Shown here piece by piece: positions 1 through 5,390 of a stretch of 5,781 nt of DNA. The DNA is from Desulfonema limicola (GTDB lineage: Bacteria > Desulfobacterota > Desulfobacteria > Desulfobacterales > DYRC01): assembly GCA_020718925.1 (NCBI GenBank), contig DYRC01000263.1:1-5781 (forward strand), written 5' to 3'. The position numbers and the translations under genes were made by a program. The notes below the pieces were generated by a model. It saw only the letters and a program-made list of their open reading frames with translations. It was not told the DNA's origin and made no database searches. Position 1 is the stretch's first letter, and each line of letters opens with the position of its first letter.

Positions 1-7
1 CTCCTGT
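1..7 (-). promoter_or_regulatory. Possible ribosome binding site of a minus-strand gene lying left of the window
   Basis: Read on the minus strand, the last bases before the window edge are ACAGGAG, a good Shine-Dalgarno core. It lies about 65-70 nt downstream of the peptidase stop codon, on the same strand. I infer that a further gene, possibly co-transcribed with the peptidase, starts just beyond the edge. No part of its coding sequence is visible, and I see no convincing terminator hairpin in positions 1-71 that would separate it from the peptidase. Confidence 0.35.
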
Positions 8-71
8 TGCTTATGTTGAAGATGTTATGATAAATTTCGGAAAAAATATAGAATTTATTTTGTATGAGCAC

Positions 72-1433
72 TTATTTATCATCTTCCTCATCGTCGTCAT
101 CTCCGCTGTCTTCGGAACTTTCTTCTTCAGATTCTTCTTTGTCATCAGCATCTTTATCATCCTCTTCACTTTCCTGACTCTCGCCCAACTGCCATACTGA
201 CATCAGATGATTGAGGAAATTCTTTTCTTCTTCGGAAACTCCGTCAGCACCGATTACGGTCTGAAGATCATTGAGCATTTTGGCAAGCATTTCAGAAGAC
301 AGATAATCACTGAAAATCTGAACAGTTTCATTCAGCAACTCTTCATCATCAAGGCTTTTCATGCAGTATTTCAGGACTTTTCCGGCTTCCATCTCAGAGC
401 CTATTTTATCCAACGTCTGATCCATGTATGCGGCGAGTGCTTCAAGTTCATCTTGGGAAATCTCATTATCCGCATCTGCCGCATGAAGAAAGAGTATGCC
501 GATTCGGTATTCGAGCGGAATGTCGCCCATCGCATCTAAAAATTCATTGTAATCATCATCCGACATATTGGACAATTCAGAATCATAATCGCCCAACACC
601 GATTCATCATCATCGCTCCAAGTGCTTTGATCAAAGTCAACATTTTCCAACTGCCGGATTCGCCAGCAATCGCCCAGATTGTATTTCGGATTTACGATAT
701 AATCATAAGGAACATAGCAATAGCCTTTGTCGCCCCACTCTTCGCCCCATGAATTGCGGACAATAAACACCCTGTCTTTATCCGAATACCCCACGCCGAG
801 CATGGCATGTGCGCCATGCTGCCCCCGCTGGGTTTCTTTGGGCGTGGGCATGGGAACTACCCCTTTTTTCCGCTGCTTATCAAAAGAGCCGAACAGCAGC
901 ATTCCGAAAATAATCGGATACCCATCTGCCAGACAAGCCTTCCAAGCGTTTAAATCCACCGGAACAACTTCCATATCTTCAACGACAAAGTTGGCAGCTT
1001 CCTCATAAGCCTGCTCCGCCGGGGCTTCATTCACATTTTCCAAAATGTAATCCCAAGTGGCTTCCGCACACGCGCCGTATTGTTTCAAGCCTTCAATGGC
1101 AAGGCTGATATATGACCCGGAATCTTGAATATTTTCCTCTTCCTTCAATGCTCTTGCGTTGTAGTAGATGAAAAGCCGGCTCACATCATAGTCATTGCCG
1201 GTATGACGCTTTGCAAGATACTCATACGCGCCTGCTACGGCATTTGCCGTACAACTGCTGGCGGCACCCTGATTTTCCACCGCTGTCATATATTGCCGCA
1301 AATCCACTTTTGCCGGAAGCTTCTTGGCAGAAGCCTGATATTGTTTTGTATTCGGATTCGGCGCGGCATATATATACCCGGAAATTTTCCGTTCAACACC
1401 GTCTGCTCTGGTAATTACAAAAGATTCTGACAT
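72..1433 (-). CDS. Papain-like (C1) cysteine peptidase with TerB-like domain and acidic C-terminal tail
   Basis: A 453-residue predicted cysteine protease. Residues about 41-262 form a papain fold: VDLRQY opens the domain, Q55 is the oxyanion-hole glutamine, and C61 in QGAASSC is the nucleophile (the classical motif is QGxCGSCW). H209 in GAHAMLGVGY and N227 in VRNSWG complete the triad, so the enzyme should be active. There is no signal peptide, TM segment or long inhibitory propeptide (only about 40 residues precede the domain), so I expect it in the cytoplasm. After an acidic linker (264-295), residues about 296-416 are helical and carry two acidic motifs, ADADNEISQDE near 319-329 and GADGVSEEE near 395-403. 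This resembles TerB-type domains (tellurite-resistance associated); I infer that fold by pattern only. The tail 418-453 has 24 Asp/Glu in 36 residues. The start is well supported by AAAGGAG at 1441-1447, 7 nt before the ATG. Substrate unknown. The C1 call is firm, the TerB call moderate. Confidence 0.9.
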   Translation of the reverse strand: MSESFVITRADGVERKISGYIYAAPNPNTKQYQASAKKLPAKVDLRQYMTAVENQGAASSCTANAVAGAYEYLAKRHTGNDYDVSRLFIYYNARALKEEENIQDSGSYISLAIEGLKQYGACAEATWDYILENVNEAPAEQAYEEAANFVVEDMEVVPVDLNAWKACLADGYPIIFGMLLFGSFDKQRKKGVVPMPTPKETQRGQHGAHAMLGVGYSDKDRVFIVRNSWGEEWGDKGYCYVPYDYIVNPKYNLGDCWRIRQLENVDFDQSTWSDDDESVLGDYDSELSNMSDDDYNEFLDAMGDIPLEYRIGILFLHAADADNEISQDELEALAAYMDQTLDKIGSEMEAGKVLKYCMKSLDDEELLNETVQIFSDYLSSEMLAKMLNDLQTVIGADGVSEEEKNFLNHLMSVWQLGESQESEEDDKDADDKEESEEESSEDSGDDDDEEDDK

Positions 1434-1592
1434 GGTTTTTCTCCTTTGTTCATCCGGGAGTAAAAAAGCGTTGCTTTCTTATTCCAAAGTTCTGTTCTCA
1501 ATCACTATGAATCATCAGCATTTTTTTCTAAGCGGCAGACTCTTAATAAAATATTTCCATGTTTTTCTCTTTCCGTTCTCATCCTCGCTCCG

Positions 1593-1605
1593 AAATATTC
1601 CGTAT
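1593..1605 (+). repeat. Left arm of imperfect inverted repeat
   Basis: AAATATTCCGTAT, the inverse of 2032-2045 apart from one missing A/T. It lies upstream of the peptidase gene on the minus strand, within the weak -10 candidate. Either a decayed IS end or a shared regulatory site. Confidence 0.4.
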
Positions 1606-1631
1606 TTATCTCTGACAGAAATTTATGTCAA
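1603..1631 (-). promoter_or_regulatory. Weak sigma-70 promoter candidate for the peptidase gene
   Basis: On the minus strand a perfect TTGACA (1626-1631) is followed after 17 bp by TAAATA (1603-1608), which matches only 3 of 6 bases of TATAAT. It lies about 170 bp upstream of the peptidase start and inside the putative insertion remnant. I saw no better pair closer to the gene, so the true promoter may be elsewhere. Confidence 0.25.
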
Positions 1632-1636
1632 CATGA

Positions 1637-1928
1637 GTTTCGCAGGATGTCTATTATCCGCCGTATCACAGTAAATACAATCCGATTGAAATATGTCGGG
1701 GGAGCTTCGGAAAAGCATCGGAACGGTGAGCTAGCTGATTCTGTTGAAAAAGCAATCGGTTGGGCGAGTACGATGACATGGAAAGGAATCAGACCTGTCG
1801 TTCGGCTATGCGATAAAATTTATGAAAAAGGAGTTTCACTTACCGAAAAAGAAATGAAACCTTATGAAAAAAGACTTCAAAGATCGGAAAAACTTCCTTT
1901 ATGGGATATTGTTATTCAACCGATATAA
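1637..1928 (+). pseudogene. C-terminal remnant of an ISAzo13-type DDE transposase, frameshifted
   Basis: Only the last ~95 residues of a transposase survive. In the frame of position 1652, codons 1652-1690 read YYPPYHSKYNPIE, the hallmark of ISAzo13-related transposases, whose final E is the catalytic glutamate of the DDE triad. That frame continues as ICRGSF and is soon stopped. From about 1710 the family pattern resumes in the next frame: EKHRNGEL, then STMTWKGIRPVVRL, then EKGVSLTEKEM, ending LPLWDIVIQPI before TAA at 1926-1928. A net +1 change near 1706-1710 explains the switch. In related proteins the first block is ERCWG and the second EKHWNG; here one Trp of each has become Arg (CGG) and the Arg of IER is Ile, so decay is older than the frameshift alone. 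A TGA at 1634 and absence of any upstream DDE sequence show the N-terminal two thirds are lost. Family assignment is from motif memory. Confidence 0.8.
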
Positions 1929-1949
1929 TCGGTATTTTATTTTATTTTT
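1919..1949 (+). terminator. Probable intrinsic terminator at the end of the transposase remnant
   Basis: ACCGAT (1919-1924), a 3-nt ATA loop and ATCGGT (1928-1933) form a perfect 6-bp stem, followed by ATTTTATTTTATTTTT. The hairpin overlaps the remnant's stop codon. The short stem and A-interrupted U-tract suggest modest strength. It may still shield the DUF134 operon from transcription arriving from the left. Confidence 0.5.
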
Positions 1950-1963
1950 GAGTTCCCTATGTT

Positions 1964-1988
1964 CCTGACCGGCAACGGTTTTGTCAGG
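1964..1988 (+). repeat. Small hairpin with GCAA tetraloop between the transposase remnant and DUF134
   Basis: CCTGA...TCAGG (1964-1968 with 1984-1988) encloses an inner ACCG-GCAA-CGGT hairpin (1968-1979) with a GNRA-class loop, leaving the downstream side bulged at TTTTG. It has no poly-U tail, so it is not an obvious terminator. Function not recognised. Confidence 0.3.
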
Positions 1989-1999
1989 TTGAGTGAGCT

Positions 2000-2035
2000 G
2001 TATCATTTTGAGAAATATTTCTTGACAAATGATAC
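2000..2035. promoter_or_regulatory. Nested palindrome upstream of DUF134, candidate operator
   Basis: A 9-bp inverted repeat GTATCATTT (2000-2008) / AAATGATAC (2027-2035) surrounds a perfect 12-bp palindrome AGAAATATTTCT (2011-2022); the two centres differ by only 1 bp. The right half covers a TTGACA (2022-2027) that could act as a -35 box. This symmetry suits binding of a dimeric regulator, possibly DUF134 itself. The right arm also overlaps the inverted repeat assigned to the insertion remnant, so it could instead be part of that element's end. Confidence 0.4.
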
Positions 2036-2045
2036 GGAAATATTT
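2032..2045 (+). repeat. Right arm of imperfect inverted repeat
   Basis: ATACGGAAATATTT, the inverse of 1593-1605 with one extra base. It sits about 50 bp upstream of the DUF134 start codon, so the operon's control region may have been partly built from, or interrupted by, the element's end. Confidence 0.4.
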
Positions 2046-2066
2046 AGTTTTCATCAATTTTTTGAA

Positions 2067-2072
2067 TATAAT
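2067..2072 (+). promoter_or_regulatory. Candidate -10 box of the DUF134-Mrp operon
   Basis: A perfect TATAAT lies 25 bp before the DUF134 start codon, which would give a 5' leader of about 20 nt including the ribosome binding site. The -35 position at 17-bp spacing (TTAGTT) is poor, and the upstream TTGACA is too far away (39 bp), so an activator may be needed, or TTGACA is used with the weak TAGTTT at 2045-2050. Confidence 0.4.
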
Positions 2073-2097
2073 CTCCGTAAAATCAGGGGGAAATATA

Positions 2098-2508
2098 ATG
2101 GTCAGACCTAAAAAAAATCGTATGGTGTCATCGAATCCTGATATCGGCTATTTCACCCCCGGAGATACTCCGGCTGCCGATGTTGACGTAATCAAGCTGT
2201 CTGTCGAGGAGCGCGAAGCTCTGCGGTTGTCGGACCTTCTGGAGATGTCCTATGAAGAAGCCGGGAAGAAGATGGGCGTTTCAAGAGCAACTTTCGGACG
2301 AGTCATTCAGAAAGCCAGAAAAATCATTGCAGACGCCCTGATTAACGGAAAAGCCATTTATATCAAAGGTGGAAACTACACGATAGTTTCCGAAAAAACG
2401 ATGTTTATATGTAATAAATGCAGCCATCAGTGGGAAGAAACCCGCAAAAAGCGAGGAATCGAACGCTGCCCGGCTTGTAAGCATGAATACTTTCAAAGCG
2501 TGTCATAA
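2098..2508 (+). CDS. DUF134 (UPF0251) family DNA-binding protein with C-terminal zinc ribbon
   Basis: A 136-residue predicted transcriptional regulator. The N-terminus MVRPKKNR and the run LSVEEREALRLSDLL (34-48) are DUF134 hallmarks. Residues 51-74, with MGVSRATFGR at the core, form a sigma-70 region-4-like helix-turn-helix. LINGKAIYIKGGNY (81-94) is the conserved segment after it. The C-terminus adds a four-cysteine ribbon, C105-x2-C108 and C124-x2-C127, likely to bind zinc or iron; many family members lack such an extension, as far as I recall. I chose ATG 2098 over the in-frame ATG at 2029 because AGGGGGA (2085-2091) lies 6 nt before it and because the family begins at this RP motif. The Mrp-type ATPase gene follows after 16 nt, so the two are very probably co-transcribed. 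A role in controlling the ATPase or a metal/Fe-S process is inferred; the DNA target is unknown. Confidence 0.9.
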   Translation: MVRPKKNRMVSSNPDIGYFTPGDTPAADVDVIKLSVEEREALRLSDLLEMSYEEAGKKMGVSRATFGRVIQKARKIIADALINGKAIYIKGGNYTIVSEKTMFICNKCSHQWEETRKKRGIERCPACKHEYFQSVS

Positions 2509-2524
2509 TTTTCGGAGAAAAAAC

Positions 2525-3385
2525 ATGTCAGAAAACAGTGAAAAAACCTCCTGCAGCGGCAAAAGAGAAAAAAAACAGGAGGCTGAACAGGACGCCGCGC
2601 TCAGATCAGCTTTGGACAAGATCAGACATAAATTTATTGTTATGAGCGGTAAGGGCGGCGTAGGAAAAACCAGCGTTTCGGTTAATCTTGCCATTGCCTT
2701 GGCAGCCAAAGGGTTTCAGGTCGGATTGATGGACGTGGATATTCACGGACCTGATGTGCCTCGGATGCTCGGTCTTAAAGGAATGCTGGATTTGAATGCG
2801 GAGCAGAAGCTGATTCCCATGAAATATTCGGCGAATTTATCGGCGGTATCTATTGAGTCGCTCATATCCGGAAAAGACGATGCCATTATCTGGCGGGGAC
2901 CTGTCAAAAATTCGGTGATCCGGCAGTTTATCAGCGATGTGTGCTGGGGAGATTTGGATTATCTGATTATTGATTCGCCGCCCGGCACCGGAGACGAACC
3001 CCTGACCATCGCTCAGGTGATTCCTGATGCAAACGCGATTATCATAACCACGCCGCAGGAAGTTTCTTTGGCAGATGTCCGAAAATCCATCAACTTCTGC
3101 AAAACCGTGAATATGAACATTTTCGGTCTGATTGAAAATATGAGCGGATTCCACTGCCCGCATTGTGGCACGGAAATTGATATGTTCGGCGTCGGGGGCG
3201 GAGAAAAAACAGCCGAACAGATGGATATTCGATTTTTAGGAAGAATTCCGTTTGATTCCAACGTGGTAGGCTGCGGCGATGCGGGAACATCCTATCAATC
3301 ACTTTACGGAACTTCGCCGGTTACAACTGCATTTGCCAGCATTGCACAACGGATTATTTCCGATTCTCAAGGCTTAACGCAATAA
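2525..3385 (+). CDS. Mrp/NBP35-type P-loop ATPase, iron-sulfur cluster carrier
   Basis: A 286-residue MinD/ParA-class ATPase of the ApbC/Mrp/NBP35 group, cytosolic proteins that bind a [4Fe-4S] cluster at a dimer interface and pass it to client enzymes. Visible motifs: deviant Walker A GKGGVGKT (42-49), DVDIHGPD (70-77), Walker B IIDSPPGTGD (148-157), and the cluster-ligating CPHC (C211, C214) after NMSGFH. It has no N-terminal DUF59 domain. Its N-terminal extension (1-35) is charged and carries a single cysteine, C10, instead of the four-cysteine cluster of eukaryotic Nbp35. Start chosen at ATG 2525: GGAGA (2514-2518) lies 6 nt upstream, and it follows the DUF134 stop by 16 nt; an upstream in-frame start at 2483 would run into DUF134 and lacks support. 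The last 32 bp overlap the end of the convergent ligase gene. Client protein unknown. Confidence 0.92.
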   Translation: MSENSEKTSCSGKREKKQEAEQDAALRSALDKIRHKFIVMSGKGGVGKTSVSVNLAIALAAKGFQVGLMDVDIHGPDVPRMLGLKGMLDLNAEQKLIPMKYSANLSAVSIESLISGKDDAIIWRGPVKNSVIRQFISDVCWGDLDYLIIDSPPGTGDEPLTIAQVIPDANAIIITTPQEVSLADVRKSINFCKTVNMNIFGLIENMSGFHCPHCGTEIDMFGVGGGEKTAEQMDIRFLGRIPFDSNVVGCGDAGTSYQSLYGTSPVTTAFASIAQRIISDSQGLTQ

Positions 3386-4289
3386 GCTTGTCTAGCAACT
3401 GAGCAAAAGAGATTCCGGCAGCTTTAGCCGCAAGAGGAAGAAGACTGGTCTGGGTCATGCCGGGGATGGTATTGGTCTCCAAAACATAAATGTCTTGGTC
3501 TTTCAGGATCATATCTGTCCGGCTATATCCCTTGCAGCAAAGCGTCTGATGCGCTGATTTAGCACCATTCTGAGCTTTAAGCGTCAGATGCGGGGCAATT
3601 CGGGCGGGACAGATTTCAGATGACGCGCCCTGGGTGTATTTGGCATGATAGTCAAAAAAATCATAGTCTTGACCGGGGATAATTTCGACAATCGGCAGAG
3701 CGGTCAGATCGTCATTTCCGATCACGCCGCCGGTAAGCTCAGTTCCTTTGATATAAGCTTCAAGCAAAAGCGTATCATCATAGGCAAATCCTTTATCCAA
3801 AGCTGCCGGTAAATCCTTTTCAGCGCGGACAACAGACATGCCGATACTTGAGCCGCCGCTGACCGGCTTCACCACAATCGGCAGCCCCAGTTTGCTGATA
3901 ATTGAGTTCAAATTAGGGCGTTCTCTGCGCTTCAGAGAGAGGTATGGCGGAACAAGCAATCCGGCATTTTCATATAATTGCTTGGAAATCAGCTTGTTCA
4001 TGGCAATCGCGCTGCCCAGCACACCGGTTCCCTGATACGGAATGCCCAGAAGATCAAGCAATCCCTGCACCGTGCCGTCCTCGCCGTAAGTTCCGTGCAG
4101 AATAATCAATGCCGCATCAATTTTGGGCGCATCCGTTAGCAGACGCCCCAAATCTGTTTTGGGATCATAGCACAGAACATCATATTTCTGTTTATCCAGC
4201 GCATTAAAGACCTGTTCGCCGCTCTTTAAAGACACGTCTCGCTCAGAGGAAATGCCGCCGGATAACAGCGCAATGGTAAGTTTTTTCAT
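3354..4289 (-). CDS. ddl: D-alanine--D-alanine ligase
   Basis: A 311-residue ATP-grasp ligase of normal length that joins two D-alanines using ATP, giving the dipeptide that MurF adds to the peptidoglycan precursor in the cytoplasm. Seen in order: GGISSERDVS (11-20) with E16 for the first D-Ala; signature 1 HGTYGEDGTVQ (65-75); ATP-binding KPVSGGSSIGMS (141-152); the omega-loop K217-Y218 in YHAKYTQG, where Tyr at this place favours D-Ala-D-Ala over D-Ala-D-Lac; R257 and D259; and signature 2 with E271, N273 and PGMT (276-279). The second signature reads ETNTIPG where EVNTLPG is usual, a mild change. It is translated from an ATGA overlap with the upstream SHOCT gene, implying translational coupling. 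Its stop lies inside the convergent Mrp-type ATPase gene. No other mur genes are nearby. I cannot choose between DdlA and DdlB. Confidence 0.95.
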   Translation of the reverse strand: MKKLTIALLSGGISSERDVSLKSGEQVFNALDKQKYDVLCYDPKTDLGRLLTDAPKIDAALIILHGTYGEDGTVQGLLDLLGIPYQGTGVLGSAIAMNKLISKQLYENAGLLVPPYLSLKRRERPNLNSIISKLGLPIVVKPVSGGSSIGMSVVRAEKDLPAALDKGFAYDDTLLLEAYIKGTELTGGVIGNDDLTALPIVEIIPGQDYDFFDYHAKYTQGASSEICPARIAPHLTLKAQNGAKSAHQTLCCKGYSRTDMILKDQDIYVLETNTIPGMTQTSLLPLAAKAAGISFAQLLDKLIALSLENRK

Positions 4290-4798
4290 AAGGTTATGGT
4301 ATTGCTAAAAATCTGTTCTTTGAGCCGGGAATATTCATCCAGCGTGATCAGGTGATTCTCATACAGCCGGGCAAGTTCGCTCAGTTCACGAAGACGCGCC
4401 GAAGTCGGATCCATCAATTGAGGATACTGCACCGCCGGACGCGCCATTACCGGCTCTGACATGGACAGCATGGGGTGAGAAGAAGGCATTCCCACCTTGA
4501 TGGACGCCAGTCCGCCCAAGAGGCTGATTTCAAGGCTTTTGCCCCTGAACAGCGGAGAATCCATCATTTCGTGCAGACTTCTTTTCTCTTCTTTCATGCG
4601 ATTATAAAAGCGATAGCCGGAAAGACCGACACATGTCGAGCCTATAAGGAATATCCATATCATATACTGAATAATTCCGCTGAAAAACAAAACCAGACAG
4701 CCCATTGCTGCTATCAGAAGTACATGGAGTGTCAGGATGGAATATGCCATCCACACGCCTTTGAGAAGTCCCTCGTTGTCTTTTTTCTTAGAAAACAT
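4286..4798 (-). CDS. Two-TM membrane protein with C-terminal SHOCT domain
   Basis: A 170-residue hypothetical membrane protein. A short basic N-terminus (KKKDNEGLLKG) precedes two hydrophobic helices at about 17-39 and 42-63, followed by RFYNRMKEEKR; by the positive-inside rule both ends probably face the cytoplasm. Residues 80-135 are an unrecognised linker rich in Met, Ser and Pro. Residues about 136-165, with LRELSELARLY and ITLDEYSRLK, fit a SHOCT motif, a short helical oligomerisation module often at the C-terminus of small membrane proteins. The start follows the DUF1992 stop by 2 nt (TAACCATG) with only a weak purine-rich GGGAAAGAG upstream, so ribosomes may arrive by coupling. It ends in a 4-nt ATGA overlap with ddl. 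Function is not known; a scaffold role at the inner membrane is speculation. Confidence 0.8.
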   Translation of the reverse strand: MFSKKKDNEGLLKGVWMAYSILTLHVLLIAAMGCLVLFFSGIIQYMIWIFLIGSTCVGLSGYRFYNRMKEEKRSLHEMMDSPLFRGKSLEISLLGGLASIKVGMPSSHPMLSMSEPVMARPAVQYPQLMDPTSARLRELSELARLYENHLITLDEYSRLKEQIFSNTITL

Positions 4799-4800
4799 GG

Positions 4801-5208
4801 TTATTTTCTCTTTCCCGATGAATAAGTTGATTCCATCCGATCTGTGATTTTTTCCATATAATGTTGAGGAATATCAAATACCACAGGTCCTGTCCGCATG
4901 GTATTGAGTTTCATAATCAGAAAGTTAAGCTTTTTCAAAACCCGATATTTTTCAGCCGTATCGCTCATGCCGGAAAGCAAATCTTCGGTTCTTTGAATTT
5001 CTTTTTTCAGTTCGATTTCCGGCGGAAGACAGTCGGCATTTTTCAATACTTTATACGCCAGCCGAAGGTCTTCGGGAATATGCCGATCATCTTCGATAAT
5101 CAACGGCTTGCCCGCGCCCGGCAGATTGTCGAACTCTCCGTTTCTCAAAGCTTTCTGAATCCGTTCTTCTATGATTTTCTCAAAACCCGGCAGCATCTTC
5201 CCCGCCAC
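4801..5208 (-). CDS. DUF1992 (DnaJ homologue subfamily C member 28-like) protein
   Basis: A 135-residue soluble protein spanning a DUF1992 domain. The hallmarks are FEKIIEERIQKA (9-20), GEFDNLPGAGKPL (24-36), PEDLRLAYKVLKNA (45-58) and LPPEIELKKEI (61-71), then a helical segment 84-104. There is no J domain or HPD motif: bacterial members consist of this conserved region alone, and their function is not established. The start is uncertain. GTG at 5208 has no Shine-Dalgarno and begins 2 nt after a terminator U-tract. ATG at 5196 gives MLPGFEKIIEERI, which fits the family N-terminus better, but the GGGGA before it is only 2 nt away. The gene is first in a tight run with the SHOCT and ddl genes, directly downstream of tRNA-Met. 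Confidence 0.88.
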   Translation of the reverse strand: MAGKMLPGFEKIIEERIQKALRNGEFDNLPGAGKPLIIEDDRHIPEDLRLAYKVLKNADCLPPEIELKKEIQRTEDLLSGMSDTAEKYRVLKKLNFLIMKLNTMRTGPVVFDIPQHYMEKITDRMESTYSSGKRK

Positions 5209-5210
5209 TG

Positions 5211-5247
5211 AAAAAACAAAAAGGCATCTCCTTTTTCGGAGATACCT
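5211..5247 (-). terminator. Intrinsic terminator after tRNA-Met, abutting the DUF1992 start
   Basis: On the minus strand AGGTATCTCC (5247-5238), a 6-nt GAAAAA loop and GGAGATGCCT (5231-5222) make a 10-bp stem with one U-G wobble, followed by TTTTGTTTTTT (5221-5211). This is a textbook strong rho-independent terminator for the tRNA transcript. It lies 18 nt after the CCA end and stops 2 nt before the DUF1992 GTG, so it also stands between the only visible promoter and the downstream operon. Confidence 0.92.
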
Positions 5248-5264
5248 CAGTTGAATTTGAAAAA

Positions 5265-5341
5265 TGGTGGCGATGCAGGGATTTGAACCCCGGACACTGC
5301 GGATATGAGCCGCATGCTCTGACCACCTGAGCTACATCGCC
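5265..5341 (-). tRNA. tRNA-Met(CAT), elongator type, CCA encoded
   Basis: The 77-nt minus-strand sequence folds as a full cloverleaf: acceptor GGCGATG/CATCGCC, D arm GCTC...GAGC, anticodon stem TGCGG/CCGCA with loop CTCATAT, T stem CGGGG/CCCTG with loop TTCAAAT, discriminator A and encoded CCA. The anticodon CAT is at 5307-5305. The paired G1-C72 and absence of three consecutive G-C pairs in the anticodon stem rule against the initiator. A lysidine-type tRNA-Ile2 also carries CAT, but the acceptor stem looks more like elongator tRNA-Met. Confidence 0.93.
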
Positions 5342-5390
5342 GAATATTATTCTTATCACATTAACCTGCTTCGTTATGATTAAGAAACTA

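Larger units (their letters stand above)
1593..2045. mobile_element. Candidate decayed insertion element, bracketed by an imperfect inverted repeat
   Basis: The left repeat AAATATTCCGTAT (1593-1605) is matched in inverse orientation by ATACGGAAATATTT (2032-2045), identical except for one inserted base. Just inside each arm, TGTCAA (1626-1631) is mirrored by TTGACA (2022-2027). The transposase remnant lies between the arms. I read the 453-bp unit as an internally deleted, degenerate insertion sequence. No target-site duplication is evident (flanks ctccg and agttt differ), and the repeat is short. A pair of similar regulator sites in front of two divergent genes is therefore a real alternative. 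Confidence 0.35.

Noticed and set aside
1..71. Terminator after the peptidase gene
   Set aside because: The sequence is A/T-rich, but I could not form a stem with G-C content followed by a U-run on the minus strand.
444..480. EF-hand calcium loop in the peptidase (DADNEIS region)
   Set aside because: The hydrophobic Ile falls at loop position 6 instead of 8 and the usual Gly is missing; the pattern fits a TerB-type acidic motif better.
1432..1674. Open frame on the plus strand between the peptidase and the transposase remnant
   Set aside because: Its first bases overlap the peptidase start codon region, it has no ribosome binding site, and no transposase or other motif appears in it.
1929..2097. 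A sigma-54 promoter for the DUF134-Mrp operon
   Set aside because: No GG/GC pair with the TGGCAC-N5-TTGC spacing is present.
2837..3302. Three antisense open frames inside the Mrp-type ATPase gene
   Set aside because: They lie opposite a gene with complete catalytic motifs and show no domain pattern or initiation signal.
5265..5341. tRNA-Met as attachment site of an integrated element
   Set aside because: No integrase gene and no repeat of the tRNA 3' end were seen in the window.
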